A stretch of 58,044 nt of DNA. It comes from an uncultured Clostridia bacterium. GTDB lineage: Bacteria > Bacillota > Clostridia > Christensenellales > Pumilibacteraceae. Position numbers and translations under genes: made by a program. Positions 6,597 to 18,180 of the stretch are shown here, piece after piece. The stretch spans positions 1 to 58,044 of the forward strand of contig CANQFK010000008.1 of the NCBI GenBank assembly GCA_947598585.1, given 5' to 3'. The notes below the pieces were generated by a model. It worked only from the letters and a program-made list of their open reading frames with translations, was not told the origin of the DNA and searched no databases. Numbering within the stretch: the stretch's first letter is position 1; the number at the start of each line of letters is the position of its first letter.

Positions 6597-8591
6597 ATGA
6601 TTGCAAAGATGAGCAGATTGCGCCTGGTGGGGCTCAGATCCGACTATGACGGCGTGATAAATATTCTTACGGAAAGTAAGCAGTTCGAATTTAAATCTGC
6701 TCCCTCTGCCGCGCCACTTAGCGAAAGCGAAACGGAAACGGTAAAAATCGAGCAATCTCAGCTTGCGTTTGCGATCGATCTTTTGAATAAACTGAACGAT
6801 GAAGCCGTCGTTCTTTTGAAAAAAATAAAAAAGGAAAAATCGAAATTAAATTTAAATTACGCTCCTTTCAAAAAGGAAGGAGTACGAAAGATCATAAACT
6901 TCGAACTGTTCGACACGGTGGAAAACAGACGGGACGAACTTTTCGTGGTGGTCGAAGAATTAAAGAAAATAAGTTTTAAGCAGGTCGATATAAAGACCGA
7001 AATGGCGGAGATAAAGGATAAGCGCAAGGAACTTTTGCCTTATGTCGGGTTGCCGTTCGCTTTCGAATCGGTCAGGAACACCAAGGAAACTGCGTCCGCA
7101 CTGTATTTTACCAACAAAAAGAAACCGCAAACAGAGCTCGGTGAAACCGATTGTTATAAATTGTTCCCCGTTGCGGGAGGCTTTGTGGCGGGCGTGACTT
7201 GCCTTAAATGCAATGTCGGCAATGCGGAAGTTGCAATGCAAAAAAGCGGCTTTACGCGCCTTGGATTTACTCACGGCAAGGTCGACGAACTTATACGCGA
7301 ATATGACGAACGACTTTCGGCTTTAAATGATGAGTTATTCGACCTTTTGAAACAAGGGCTCGGATATGAGAAATATCTCGCAGACCTTATGGTATATTAT
7401 GACTTGCTCGGCATAAGGCTTCAACAAAAGAGCGCGCTATGCGGTTCGGTTACAACGACCTATACTTTCATGCTCGACGGCTGGGTGCCGCAAGAAACGG
7501 GCGAGAGGATAGTTAAACAGATATCGGATAAATACGAAGTGTGCAGTTCGCTCACTCCCGCAAAAGCGGAAGACGAACCGCCCACGCTCGTTTTGAACAA
7601 TAAGATCGTTCAGCCTTTTGAAAATATCACCAATATGTATACCGTTCCCGCTTATAAGGAAAAGGATCCCAATCCGCACATGGCATTTTGGTATTTTGTT
7701 CTGTTCGGAGTGATGTGCGGCGACGTGGTGTATGGACTTATGCTGACGATAGGCTGTTTGGTCCTGTTAAAGATAAAAAAGTTCGAGAAGAGTACGGCGA
7801 GCATGATAAAAATGTTCGCTATATGCGGAATATCTTCCATGCTTTGGGGAATAGCGTTTGACAGCTATCTCGGATACGGAATAGGGTTCGGCTGGTTCGT
7901 GCCCATGGATAAACCGATGCTTTTACTCGGTTTGTCGCTTGTTCTCGGCATATTGCAGATCGCTTACGGTTATATTCTCGGTATGATACGTTGCTGCCGA
8001 GAGAAAGACTTCGCGGGAATGTTTTTCGATATGGGCTTTATGTTGCTCGTGATCGTGGCTATCGTGTGTCTTACCGCCAATATTTTCGTAGGGATATTCA
8101 AAGAAGGCGTTTTCGATATGGGCGGACAATTTTTGCCGCAAAATATTTCATCGGCGCTTTCTTCCGCGGGAATGATAATTTTGCTTGTCGCCGTTTTGGG
8201 TATTTTTCTTACTGCGGGCAGGGCGAGCAAAGGCATAATGGGCAAGATAGGCAACGGACTGTATGGCGTTTACGGGCTTGTAAACCTTGTGTCCGACATA
8301 TTGTCGTATTGCCGCCTTTTCGGGCTCGGACTTGCAGGGGGAGCGATAGCTTACGCTTTCAATACGCTCATGGACACGATATTCTTCTCGGGCGGAGCGA
8401 TAGCGGGATTTATCATCGGAGCGATATTGTCGCTTATACTGCACATATTCAATCTTGCCATATCATTGCTCGGCGCGTATGTTCATAATGCCAGATTGCA
8501 GATGCTTGAATTTTACGGCAAGTTTTTGATAGGCGACGGTAGGGAATTTTCGTACATTGGTCAAAACACCAGGTACGTTATATATCAGTAA
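6597..8591 (+). CDS. atpI: V-type ATP synthase subunit I
   Basis: 664 residues. The soluble N-terminal half (about 1-350) contains helical arms, and the C-terminal half has about eight membrane helices. This subunit is the stator that holds the ion half-channels against the K ring. NPHMAFWYFVLFGVMCGDVVYG at the start of the membrane part and LVSDILSYCRLFGLGLAGGAIA carry the conserved arginine essential for ion transfer. Its length matches bacterial NtpI. It starts at the base after the preceding stop codon, with no clear ribosome site, so coupling is likely. Confidence 0.93.
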   Translation: MIAKMSRLRLVGLRSDYDGVINILTESKQFEFKSAPSAAPLSESETETVKIEQSQLAFAIDLLNKLNDEAVVLLKKIKKEKSKLNLNYAPFKKEGVRKIINFELFDTVENRRDELFVVVEELKKISFKQVDIKTEMAEIKDKRKELLPYVGLPFAFESVRNTKETASALYFTNKKKPQTELGETDCYKLFPVAGGFVAGVTCLKCNVGNAEVAMQKSGFTRLGFTHGKVDELIREYDERLSALNDELFDLLKQGLGYEKYLADLMVYYDLLGIRLQQKSALCGSVTTTYTFMLDGWVPQETGERIVKQISDKYEVCSSLTPAKAEDEPPTLVLNNKIVQPFENITNMYTVPAYKEKDPNPHMAFWYFVLFGVMCGDVVYGLMLTIGCLVLLKIKKFEKSTASMIKMFAICGISSMLWGIAFDSYLGYGIGFGWFVPMDKPMLLLGLSLVLGILQIAYGYILGMIRCCREKDFAGMFFDMGFMLLVIVAIVCLTANIFVGIFKEGVFDMGGQFLPQNISSALSSAGMIILLVAVLGIFLTAGRASKGIMGKIGNGLYGVYGLVNLVSDILSYCRLFGLGLAGGAIAYAFNTLMDTIFFSGGAIAGFIIGAILSLILHIFNLAISLLGAYVHNARLQMLEFYGKFLIGDGREFSYIGQNTRYVIYQ

Positions 8592-8611
8592 AAACGGAGG
8601 TTTAATTTATT

Positions 8612-9148
8612 ATGGGAATTGTTTACGGCTGCCTGGGCGCGGCGCTTGCTATTGTGTTGTCTGCAATAGGCTCTTGTATCGGCGTAGGTAAGGCAGGTCA
8701 GATGGCGGGCGGGTTGCTCAGCAAAGAACCGAGCAAATTCACCGCTATGCTCATACTTCAACTTTTGCCCGCAACGCAAGGATTGTACGGATTTATAGTT
8801 GCTTTCATGGCGTTCTCGCAGATGGGACTTATAGGCGGAACGGACGTTGCGATCAGTAATACGCAAGGACTTACCATGCTTGCGGCGTGCTTGCCGATAG
8901 GAGTACTCGGACTTGTCAGCGCTATCTTCCAGGGCAGAGTCGTTATGGCGGGTATGGAAATGTGCTTCAAGCAAGATAAACAGACAGGTCACGCGCTTCT
9001 TATGGCGGTGCTTGTCGAGATATTCGCCATATTCGCATTTGTTATTTCGCTTATGGCGGTGCTCGGAGTCAAGGGTGTGCCTGCCGCAGGACAGGAGATC
9101 GTTCCGACGGCAACGAGCGCGGCAATAATGGCATGTTTGGGATTGTAA
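8612..9148 (+). CDS. atpK: V-type ATP synthase subunit K (Na+-binding rotor ring)
   Basis: 178 residues with four membrane helices in two hairpins, as in Enterococcus NtpK. The residues that bind Na+ in NtpK are all in place: LPATQ (Leu52, Thr55, Gln56), Gln107 in the third helix (IFQGRV) and Glu136 in the fourth (LVEIFAIF). Only one carboxylate per double hairpin is seen, as in V-type rings. Known structures support a Na+ site from this set; actual ion use remains inference. GGAGG ribosome site. Slightly longer C-terminus than NtpK (GVPAAGQEIVPTATSAA). Confidence 0.93.
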   Translation: MGIVYGCLGAALAIVLSAIGSCIGVGKAGQMAGGLLSKEPSKFTAMLILQLLPATQGLYGFIVAFMAFSQMGLIGGTDVAISNTQGLTMLAACLPIGVLGLVSAIFQGRVVMAGMEMCFKQDKQTGHALLMAVLVEIFAIFAFVISLMAVLGVKGVPAAGQEIVPTATSAAIMACLGL

Positions 9149-9149
9149 A

Positions 9150-9728
9150 ATGAGTAAGGAAGCGTTGATCGAACAAATAGAAAAGAAAGCCAAAGATGAG
9201 GCGGATAATATCGTCCATTCCGCTATCGAAGCCGCAAATGCTCAAAAAGCCAAGGCGGAAGAGGAACTCAGATCCGAATACGATAAGAAGATCGCCGCTT
9301 TCAAACAGGAGGCGGAACTTGCGCTCGACGGTCAAAAGACGCTTATGCGCATAGAAACTCAAAAGGCGGAACTCAACGCCAAACGCGAAATCATCGATGA
9401 GGTTTATAAAAAAGTCACCGACAAATTATGCTCTCTCAACGATGAAGAATATCGCGATTTTATCGGTTCGTTGATCGCTAAGTTTGCCGAAAACGGCGAC
9501 AAGGTCATTATCGCGAGGCGCGATGAAAAGAGGTTGGACGCCGAATGGTTGCTCGCGCTGAAAAAAAGGCTCGATATTTCGCTCGAGCTAAGCGACGAAT
9601 TTCATTCCGACATAGGCGGGATCATTTTGCGCGGCAACAAATACGATAAAAATCTTACGATCACCGCTATTATAGATGAGATAAAAAAAGCGACCGAAAG
9701 CAATGTCGCGAATAGGTTGTTCGGATAA
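9150..9728 (+). CDS. atpE: V-type ATP synthase subunit E (peripheral stalk)
   Basis: 192 residues. The long N-terminal helix is rich in Ala, Lys and Glu (residues about 1-100) and pairs with the G/H subunit. The globular C-terminal domain includes SDEFHSDIGGIILRGNKYDKN-like strands typical of NtpE/AtpE, which contact the A3B3 head. It starts two bases after the K-subunit stop. Confidence 0.88.
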   Translation: MSKEALIEQIEKKAKDEADNIVHSAIEAANAQKAKAEEELRSEYDKKIAAFKQEAELALDGQKTLMRIETQKAELNAKREIIDEVYKKVTDKLCSLNDEEYRDFIGSLIAKFAENGDKVIIARRDEKRLDAEWLLALKKRLDISLELSDEFHSDIGGIILRGNKYDKNLTITAIIDEIKKATESNVANRLFG

Positions 9729-9733
9729 AAAGA

Positions 9734-10612
9734 ATGAGAAAAGATGCGGTTTTTGTCAATGCGGTCTGCAAGGCCGAGGAAAAAAATCTGCTTTCGTACG
9801 ATGCTTTGCTCAGATTGAGCGCCGCGACCATAGACGAAGCGATAAAGATGCTTCACGATTACGGCTACAATGAGGGCATAATGACCGAAAGCAGTTTTGA
9901 TATCGATCGGTTCATAAGCGGACAAGTGCGCCTTTTGATAGATTTTATAAGGCAATATTCCCCGACTCGCGAGGCGGAAGATTTTCTGCTTGCTCGGTTT
10001 TTATTCAACGATATAAAGGCGGAATACAAGCGTAAACGCGGTGCGTCTGCGTCTAAACTGTACGATAGCGAATGGGTAAAAGGGATATCAGAGGGCGATT
10101 ATTCCGTTATAGGCGATATAGCCGAAAAGCTATATAAACTTGACGAGAAGGAATGCAGTTCGGGAGAGATAGATCTCGCGTTGACAAAGGCAATGTACGA
10201 TTATAAACTCGGCAGAGCAAAAAAGAGCAAAAGTTCGTTGCTTGTACGCTATGCAAAGGCAGAGATCGACGTCGTGAATCTGGTCACTTCCATCAGAGCG
10301 GAAAAGTTGCATTTGAGCGATAGGGAAAAAGAAGATCTCTTTATCCACGGCGGAAATTTTTCGCTGGGAGCGGAGATCCCCAAGCAATACGAGCGGTTCG
10401 ATTTCGACGATCTTACAAAACTCGAAACGCAATCGGATAACTATTTGCTCGAAATAGCGTCGTCACGCTCGGGCGATATGGATTCGATCGGACCAATGCT
10501 CGGTTATACGCTTTGCAAATTCAGCGAATTTAAAACGGTAAAAATGATTTTGGTGTGCATAAAAAGCAATGCGCGCAATGCAATTCAAAGCAGACTGAGG
10601 GGGCTTGTATGA
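9734..10612 (+). CDS. atpC: V-type ATP synthase subunit C
   Basis: 292 residues, mostly helical. This funnel-shaped subunit links the central axle to the K ring (archaeal/bacterial C, also called d). The N-terminal region FVNAVCKAEEKNLLSYDALLRL and the mid-protein DIKAEYKRKRG match the family pattern. Its position between E and F is standard. It overlaps the next gene by four bases (ATGA). Confidence 0.88.
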   Translation: MRKDAVFVNAVCKAEEKNLLSYDALLRLSAATIDEAIKMLHDYGYNEGIMTESSFDIDRFISGQVRLLIDFIRQYSPTREAEDFLLARFLFNDIKAEYKRKRGASASKLYDSEWVKGISEGDYSVIGDIAEKLYKLDEKECSSGEIDLALTKAMYDYKLGRAKKSKSSLLVRYAKAEIDVVNLVTSIRAEKLHLSDREKEDLFIHGGNFSLGAEIPKQYERFDFDDLTKLETQSDNYLLEIASSRSGDMDSIGPMLGYTLCKFSEFKTVKMILVCIKSNARNAIQSRLRGLV

Positions 10613-10935
10613 CGCAGGGAAAAGTGGCTGTAATAGGGGAAAAACAAATAGTTACCGCGTTCAAAGCGATCGGTTTTGATACATTTTTCGCAGACGATCC
10701 CCAAGTTACGACAGACATACTCAGAAAACTTGTAAAGGAAAACACTTATGCGGTGATATTTATCACCGAGGACGTGGCAAAGGGTATGGACGAAACGCTT
10801 GCAATACTCAAAAGCCGTTCGTATCCCATAGTCGTTCCTTTGCCGTCGCTTGAACCTAACGGTTACGGCATGGATTGCATAAAAAAGGACGTCGAAAAAG
10901 CAATAGGCGTAGATATTTTGTTTAACAAAGATTGA
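10609..10935 (+). CDS. atpF: V-type ATP synthase subunit F
   Basis: 108 residues. This small Rossmann-like subunit of the central axle begins GKVAVIGEKQIVTAFKAIGF and has the conserved YAVIFITEDVA strand and VVPLPS loop. The ATG at 10609 overlaps the subunit C stop and has GAGGGGG upstream. An alternative start 54 bases earlier would add an irrelevant Cys/Gln-rich stretch and is rejected. Confidence 0.9.
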   Translation: MTQGKVAVIGEKQIVTAFKAIGFDTFFADDPQVTTDILRKLVKENTYAVIFITEDVAKGMDETLAILKSRSYPIVVPLPSLEPNGYGMDCIKKDVEKAIGVDILFNKD

Positions 10936-10952
10936 TAGGCACGGAGGTATAA

Positions 10953-12716
10953 ATGAAAGGAACTATCGTAAAGGTTTCGGGACCGTTGATCGTTGCGGAG
11001 GGTATGTCCAAAGTAAAGATGTACGATGTTGTGAGAGTTTCAAAACTCGGACTTATAGGCGAGGTGATAGAACTTCGCGGCGACAAGGCGTCTATTCAGG
11101 TCTATGAGGAAACGAGCATGCTTGGTCCCGGCGAGGAGGTGGAAAGCACCGACGAGCCGCTCAGCGTAGAACTCGGACCCGGACTTATAGAAAGTATTTT
11201 CGACGGGATCCAACGTCCGTTGCCTGTCCTTATACAAAAAAGCGGCGATCGCATAGGAAGAGGCATAAAGGTCACTGCGCTCGATCATGAAAAGAAGTGG
11301 AATTTTATATCTCTCGTAAAACCGGGCGATGAATTGTCGGAGGGAGATATAATAGGCTGCGTTCAGGAAAACGAAGTTGTAGAGCACAGGATAATGGTCC
11401 CTCCCGGAGTGAGCGGAAAGGTTTTAAGGGCGGAAACGGGCTCGTTTACATTGGACGAAACGGTTGCCGTTCTGTCTACTCCCGACGGGGAAAAGGCGCT
11501 TACAATGGTGCAGAAATGGCCCGTAAGAGTGGGCAGGAGATACAAGGAAAAACTTTCGCCGTCAACTCCGCTTGTGACGGGGCAAAGAGTCATAGACACG
11601 TTGTTCCCGATAGCAAAGGGAGGAGTTGCCGCCGTGCCGGGTCCGTTCGGTAGCGGCAAGACGGTCGTTCAGCACCAATTGGCTAAGTGGGCGGACGCCG
11701 ATATAATCGTCTATATCGGTTGCGGAGAAAGAGGCAACGAGATGACCGATGTTCTCAACGAATTTCCGCATCTTCGCGATCCCAAGACGGGCGAACCGCT
11801 TATGAAACGAACTGTTCTTATCGCCAACACTTCGGATATGCCCGTCGCAGCTCGTGAGGCGAGCATTTATACGGGAATAACGATCGCAGAATATTTCCGC
11901 GATATGGGGTATAACGTCGCCATTATGGCGGATTCGACTTCGCGATGGGCGGAGGCGCTTCGTGAAATGAGCGGCAGATTGGAGGAAATGCCGGGCGAAG
12001 AGGGATATCCGGCTTATCTGTCCAGCCGTCTTGCCGAATTTTACGAACGCGCGGGAATAGTAAGATTGCTCGGCAGTGACGATCGGGTGGGGAGCATTAC
12101 GGCGATAGGTGCCGTTTCGCCTCCGGGCGGCGACTTATCCGAACCCGTTTCCCAAGCTACGTTACGCATAGTCAAGGTATTTTGGGGACTTTCGTCCGCT
12201 CTTGCGTATAAACGCCACTTTCCCGCGATCGATTGGCTTACCAGTTATTCGCTCTATTCCGAAAGATTGTCGCAGTGGTACGAGCAAAACGTTGGTTCGG
12301 AATGGAATAATTACAGGAGCGAAACAATGCGTATATTGCAGGAAGAGGCGCGCCTTGACGAGATAGTCCGCCTTGTCGGAATAGACGCTCTGTCGCCCAA
12401 AGATCGCCTTACCATGGAAGCCGCAAAATCCATAAGAGAAGACTATTTGCACCAGAACGCTTTTCATGAGGTGGATACCTACGCCTCATTGAAAAAGCAG
12501 AATTTGATGCTCAAACTGATACTCGGGTTCTATCATCTCGGGGTCGAGGCGCTCGAAAACGGCAAATCGCTCGACGATATTCTGGCTTTGCCCGTTCGCG
12601 AATCGATAGGACGAAGTAAGTATATAGAAGAAACGGATATAGATGAAAAATTCGCCGAGATTGAAACGAATATTCGATCGCAAATATCGGCATTAAAGAC
12701 AAAGGAGATATTCTGA
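10953..12716 (+). CDS. atpA: V-type ATP synthase catalytic subunit A
   Basis: 587 residues, normal for the catalytic subunit. Walker A GPFGSGKT sits in [13 protein letters not shown]. The V-type-specific non-homologous insertion lies before it (about residues 115-190), and [15 protein letters not shown] and [31 protein letters not shown] follow. Hydrolyses or makes ATP at the A/B interface. Good ribosome site CGGAGG. The last base overlaps the ATG of atpB. Confidence 0.97.
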   Translation: MKGTIVKVSGPLIVAEGMSKVKMYDVVRVSKLGLIGEVIELRGDKASIQVYEETSMLGPGEEVESTDEPLSVELGPGLIESIFDGIQRPLPVLIQKSGDRIGRGIKVTALDHEKKWNFISLVKPGDELSEGDIIGCVQENEVVEHRIMVPPGVSGKVLRAETGSFTLDETVAVLSTPDGEKALTMVQKWPVRVGRRYKEKLSPSTPLVTGQRVIDTLFPIAKGGVAAVPGPFGSGKTVVQHQLAKWADADIIVYIGCGERGNEMTDVLNEFPHLRDPKTGEPLMKRTVLIANTSDMPVAAREASIYTGITIAEYFRDMGYNVAIMADSTSRWAEALREMSGRLEEMPGEEGYPAYLSSRLAEFYERAGIVRLLGSDDRVGSITAIGAVSPPGGDLSEPVSQATLRIVKVFWGLSSALAYKRHFPAIDWLTSYSLYSERLSQWYEQNVGSEWNNYRSETMRILQEEARLDEIVRLVGIDALSPKDRLTMEAAKSIREDYLHQNAFHEVDTYASLKKQNLMLKLILGFYHLGVEALENGKSLDDILALPVRESIGRSKYIEETDIDEKFAEIETNIRSQISALKTKEIF

Positions 12717-14089
12717 TGCAAAAGGAATACCGCAACATAAGAGAAGTGGTCGGACCATTGACGCTTATCGACGGCGTAGAGGGCGTCAAATACGACGAAC
12801 TTGTTGAAATCGAACAGCAAAACGGTGAAATAAGGCAGGGAAGAGTACTTGAAATCGATCGCGATAAGGCTTTGGTCCAACTGTTCGAACCGAGTCAGGG
12901 ACTTAAAATAAGCAGTTCCAAAGCGAGATTTTTGGGGCACGGAATAGAACTCGGCGTTTCGCTCGAAATGCTGGGCAGAGTCTTTGACGGTATGGGAAAA
13001 GCAAAGGACGGCGGAGCCGAAATAATTCCCGATAAGCGCATGGATATAAACGGTGAACCGATAAATCCCGCCGCGCGAGATTATCCCGACGAATTTATTC
13101 AGACGGGAATATCGGCGATAGACGGGCTAAATACTTTGGTGCGAGGACAAAAACTTCCCGTATTCAGCGCAAGCGGACTTCCGCATGCCGACCTTGCCGC
13201 TCAGATCGCGCGACAGGCTAAGGTGCTTGGAGCGGAATCCAAGTTCGCGGTCGTTTTTGCCGCAATAGGCATCACATACGAGGAAGCCGACTTCTTTATC
13301 AGCGACTTCAAACGTACGGGAGCCATAGAGAGAGCGGTGCTGTTTATGAATCTTGCGTCCGATCCCGCTATAGAGAGAATAGCCACTCCCAAGATGGCGC
13401 TTACCGCGGCAGAGTACCTTGCTTTTGAAAAAGGCATGCATGTGCTCGTGATCATGACAGACATAACCAACTATGCCGAAGCGTTAAGAGAAATATCCGC
13501 CGCCCGAAGAGAGGTCCCCGGCAGAAGAGGATATCCCGGATATTTGTATACTTCGCTTGCGAGTTTGTACGAACGCGCAGGCAGGATAAGGGGCAAAGAG
13601 GGCTCTATAACTCAGATACCCATTCTTACGATGCCCGAAGATGATAAAACTCACCCCATACCCGATCTTACGGGCTATATAACAGAGGGACAGATAATTC
13701 TTTCGCGCGAGTTATACAAAATGGGTTGCGTCCCGCCGATCGACGTTCTGCCGTCGCTATCTCGTCTTAAAGATAAGGGGATCGGCGAGGGAAAGACGAG
13801 AGAGGATCATGCGGATACGATGAACCAGCTTTTTGCCGCATACGCAAGGGGCAAAGAATGTAAAGAACTATCCGCTATCCTCGGTGAAGCGGCTTTGACA
13901 AACGTAGACAGGCAATATGCGCTTTTTGCGGATCTGTTTGAAAAGCGCTATGTTTCGCAGGGCTTTGATGTAAATCGAAGCATAGAAGAAACTCTCGATC
14001 TCGGTTGGGAACTTCTCAAAGTGTTGCCTCGAAGCGAACTGAAACGTATCAAAGACAAATTTATAGATAAATACCTCGGTAAGGAGTGA
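12716..14089 (+). CDS. atpB: V-type ATP synthase subunit B (non-catalytic)
   Basis: 457 residues. Lacks a Walker A lysine loop ([18 protein letters not shown] in its place), as expected for the regulatory B subunit. The family hallmarks [35 protein letters not shown] and [32 protein letters not shown] are present. Forms the A3B3 head with subunit A. Overlaps atpA by one base. Confidence 0.97.
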   Translation: MQKEYRNIREVVGPLTLIDGVEGVKYDELVEIEQQNGEIRQGRVLEIDRDKALVQLFEPSQGLKISSSKARFLGHGIELGVSLEMLGRVFDGMGKAKDGGAEIIPDKRMDINGEPINPAARDYPDEFIQTGISAIDGLNTLVRGQKLPVFSASGLPHADLAAQIARQAKVLGAESKFAVVFAAIGITYEEADFFISDFKRTGAIERAVLFMNLASDPAIERIATPKMALTAAEYLAFEKGMHVLVIMTDITNYAEALREISAARREVPGRRGYPGYLYTSLASLYERAGRIRGKEGSITQIPILTMPEDDKTHPIPDLTGYITEGQIILSRELYKMGCVPPIDVLPSLSRLKDKGIGEGKTREDHADTMNQLFAAYARGKECKELSAILGEAALTNVDRQYALFADLFEKRYVSQGFDVNRSIEETLDLGWELLKVLPRSELKRIKDKFIDKYLGKE

Positions 14090-14091
14090 TC

Positions 14092-14724
14092 ATGGCGAGA
14101 TTAAACGTCAATCCGACGAGAATGGAATTGAGGCGACTTAAAACCAGACTCAAAACGGCTGAACGCGGTCATAAACTGCTTAAAGACAAGTCAGACGAGA
14201 TGATAAGACAGTTTATATCGTTTGTAAAACAAAATAAAGCGCTGAGAGAGGAGATCGAGGGCGAACTTCGCGACGCGCTCAAATATTTCATGCTTGCGGG
14301 TTCGATAATGGGTGAGGAAAATATAGAACAGACTTTTGCCATGCCGTCGCTCTCATTTACGGTGAATACGGGCTTGAAAAACGTTATGGGAGTAGACGTG
14401 CCCAAACTCGAAATTTTAAGTACGGAGGGCGCGCTTCCTTATGCTATCACCTCTGTCCCGTCCGATATGGATAACGCCGTTTTGAAACTCAATGCTCTTG
14501 CCGAAAAATTATTGCGTCTTGCGGAGATCGAAAAGACTTGCAATATGCTTGCCCGCGAAATAGAGAAGAATCGCAGGCGTGTGAATGCGCTCGAATATGT
14601 CATGATCCCGCAACTCAAAGAAACGATAAAGTACATCATGATGAAATTAGATGAAAACGAACGATCGACGATAATACGGCTTATGAAAGTAAAAACCATG
14701 CTTGATAATCAAAATGATCGCTGA
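14092..14724 (+). CDS. atpD: V-type ATP synthase subunit D (central axle)
   Basis: 210 residues. The N-terminus LNVNPTRMELRRLKTRLKTAERGHKLLKDK is diagnostic of subunit D. Two long antiparallel helices at the ends form the rotating shaft inside A3B3. The ATG at 14092 has AAGGAGTG at the right distance; a GTG six bases earlier lies within the ribosome site and is rejected. Last gene of the ATPase operon. Confidence 0.94.
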   Translation: MARLNVNPTRMELRRLKTRLKTAERGHKLLKDKSDEMIRQFISFVKQNKALREEIEGELRDALKYFMLAGSIMGEENIEQTFAMPSLSFTVNTGLKNVMGVDVPKLEILSTEGALPYAITSVPSDMDNAVLKLNALAEKLLRLAEIEKTCNMLAREIEKNRRRVNALEYVMIPQLKETIKYIMMKLDENERSTIIRLMKVKTMLDNQNDR

Positions 14725-14839
14725 TTATGCGAGACATAAATAGGCGATAACGCCTTAAAATCGTATAAAAATAAATATCGGACGCCATATCGACGACCGA
14801 TATTTTATCTATCAATTTTATCTATCAATATATATAAAA

Positions 14840-14866
14840 TTGCCGTCCGCAAAGAGCGGGCGGCAA
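14840..14866. terminator. Bidirectional terminator between ATPase operon and groL
   Basis: TTGCCGTCCGC (14840-14850), loop AAAGA, GCGGGCGGCAA (14856-14866), a stem of 11 pairs with one wobble or mismatch. On the minus strand it is followed by TTTTATAT (end of groL); on the plus strand by CAAGTTTTTA. Smaller hairpins lie at 14742-14756 (AGGCG/CGCCT) and 14774-14804 (AATATCGG/CCGATATT) on the ATPase side. Nothing else is seen in 14725-14894. Confidence 0.8.
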
Positions 14867-14894
14867 CAAGTTTTTATATTTAACGGACTTTATC

Positions 14895-16834
<1,940 letters not shown>

Positions 16835-16854
16835 ATTTGATAACTCCTCCAAAA

Positions 16855-16885
16855 AATTTTGCTATATTTACGAATGAGCAAAATT
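16855..16885 (-). promoter_or_regulatory. Inverted repeat in the groESL leader (not CIRCE)
   Basis: AATTTTGCT (16855-16863) and AGCAAAATT (16877-16885) form perfect 9-base arms 13 bases apart, between the transcription start and the groES ribosome site. CIRCE (TTAGCACTC-N9-GAGTGCTAA) is not present here. It could be a DNA operator or an RNA hairpin. Confidence 0.55.
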
Positions 16886-16919
16886 AGCTAAATTACAATT
16901 TTTGCCTATTCCACGCAAT

Positions 16920-16948
16920 ATTTTACTTCAATAATGCGGCTAAGTCAA
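16920..16948 (-). promoter_or_regulatory. Sigma-A promoter of groESL
   Basis: On the minus strand TTGACT (16948-16943), 17 bases, TAAAAT (16925-16920). Predicted leader about 80 bases. Confidence 0.75.
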
Positions 16949-16989
16949 GTAAAAATCAACATTTTATTTATTATTTTGAGTTAAAATTC

Positions 16990-17018
16990 TTGCAAATCGA
17001 AAATAAATTTGTTAGAAT
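16990..17018 (+). promoter_or_regulatory. Sigma-A promoter of the dCMP deaminase gene
   Basis: TTGCAA (16990-16995), 17 bases, TAGAAT (17013-17018). The gene starts at 17058 after a weak AGAGG site. Confidence 0.55.
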
Positions 17019-17057
17019 AAAAAGAAAACGAAAAAGAGAAATACAGAGGTCGAAGAA

Positions 17058-17519
17058 ATGGACGAGAATTTGAAGAAATGGGACAAAAGATTTATGGAAA
17101 TGGCGGAATTGGTTTCGTCTTGGTCAAGTTGTTTTCAGGAAAACAGGCAGGTGGGCGCGGTAATTGTATCAAACAAGCGCGTTCTTACTACCGGTTACAA
17201 CGGGGCGAGCAGCGGAATAAAAAGCTGCAAGGAACGCAACTCATGTTTAAGGCGCGAACTGAACATTCCGAGCGGGACGCGACATGAGATCTGCTATGCC
17301 ACTCATGCCGAGCAGAACGCAATAATACAGGCGGCAAAACTCGGGATCTGCATAGACGGCGCAACGCTTTATTGTACTCATCAACCTTGCGCGATATGCG
17401 CGAAAATGCTTATAAACGCGGGCATAAAAAGAATAGTATATAAGTACGGTTACCCCGACGAGTTTTCGCTTCGACTTCTCGCCGAAGCAAAGGTGGAACT
17501 TGTAAAATTCGAAGATTAG
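17058..17519 (+). CDS. comEB: Deoxycytidylate (dCMP) deaminase, ComEB-like
   Basis: 153 residues of the zinc-dependent cytidine/deoxycytidylate deaminase fold. Catalytic HAEQNAI (zinc His plus general-base Glu) and PCAICAKM (two zinc cysteines) are intact. [12 protein letters not shown] and the extra Cys/His-bearing insert ([23 protein letters not shown]) are typical of dCMP deaminases. Converts dCMP to dUMP, feeding thymidylate synthesis. Stands alone between its own promoter and terminator. Confidence 0.92.
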   Translation: MDENLKKWDKRFMEMAELVSSWSSCFQENRQVGAVIVSNKRVLTTGYNGASSGIKSCKERNSCLRRELNIPSGTRHEICYATHAEQNAIIQAAKLGICIDGATLYCTHQPCAICAKMLINAGIKRIVYKYGYPDEFSLRLLAEAKVELVKFED

Positions 17520-17557
17520 CGATCGTTTGTAATCGCGATCATAACTAAGCAGGAAAG

Positions 17558-17589
17558 CAAGACGAACAAAAATTCGCCTTGTTTTTTTA
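17558..17589 (+). terminator. Rho-independent terminator after the dCMP deaminase gene
   Basis: CAAGACGAA (17558-17566) pairs with TTCGCCTTG (17573-17581), with one A-C mismatch, followed by TTTTTTTAT. Confidence 0.75.
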
Positions 17590-17637
17590 TGCAAAAAAGA
17601 ATGAGAATGGCACGCGGGAGCGTGCAGGGGTAATGAA

Positions 17638-17721
17638 GTGGTCAATAGTGGTAAAAAATGTACATAATTTACAATTATGTGGTCAAAAATGGTTGACAAA
17701 TACTTTGACGTATGGTATTAT
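17638..17721 (+). promoter_or_regulatory. mraZ promoter with MraZ-type repeats
   Basis: TTGACA (17693-17698), 17 bases, TATTAT (17716-17721). Upstream are four TGGT-type repeats: GTGGT at 17638 and 17648, GTGGT at 17679 and ATGGT at 17689. They form two pairs of 10-base period, 31 bases apart, the last touching the -35. MraZ binds such short direct repeats upstream of its own gene in other bacteria, so autoregulation is likely. Confidence 0.7.
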
Positions 17722-17748
17722 ATAAATACTTTATAAGGAGGTTCGCAG

Positions 17749-18180
17749 ATGTTCGTCGGAGAATTTTATCATCAAGTCGATGACAAGGGTCGCATACGCA
17801 TACCCACTAAGTTCAAGCATGAGCTCGGCGAAAATCCTTTTATAATTCAGGGTGCCGATAAGTGCATTAAAGTTTATCCCAAAGAAGTCGCGGAAGAATT
17901 GCTAAGGTCGACCTTTGCGGACGCCAAGTTCAATGACAGAGCGATGGACGCCAATAAGGCCAAACTTATGAGCAAGGCCGGTTATTGCGAAGAGGACAAG
18001 CAGGGCAGAGTGACGCTCCCGCAAGCGCTAATGAACTATGCGGGCATTACGTTGAGTTCCTCGATAACGACGGTCGGAGCGTACGATCACGTTCAGATCT
18101 GGGATAAGGATACATGGAAGAAATTCTCCGAAGGAGATAACGCGGGCGAAAAGTTCGACGAGATCAAGGAGCAAAACTAA
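17749..18180 (+). CDS. mraZ: Transcriptional regulator MraZ
   Basis: 143 residues with two SpoVT/AbrB-like halves: FVGEFYHQVDDKGRIRIPTKF and EEDKQGRVTLPQALMNYAG carry the doubled DxKGRxxxP motif that contacts DNA. First gene of the wall and division cluster, with AAGGAGG at 17735-17741. Direct repeats upstream suggest it represses its own operon. Its stop overlaps the rsmH start by one base. Confidence 0.96.
   Translation: MFVGEFYHQVDDKGRIRIPTKFKHELGENPFIIQGADKCIKVYPKEVAEELLRSTFADAKFNDRAMDANKAKLMSKAGYCEEDKQGRVTLPQALMNYAGITLSSSITTVGAYDHVQIWDKDTWKKFSEGDNAGEKFDEIKEQN

Noticed and set aside
16835-16950. CIRCE element upstream of groES
   Set aside because: The fragments TTAGC and GCTAA occur, but not in the CIRCE arrangement; the perfect 9-base repeat found is different.
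17521-17540. GATCG/CGATC near-palindrome after the dCMP deaminase gene
   Set aside because: Five-base arms only; likely chance.
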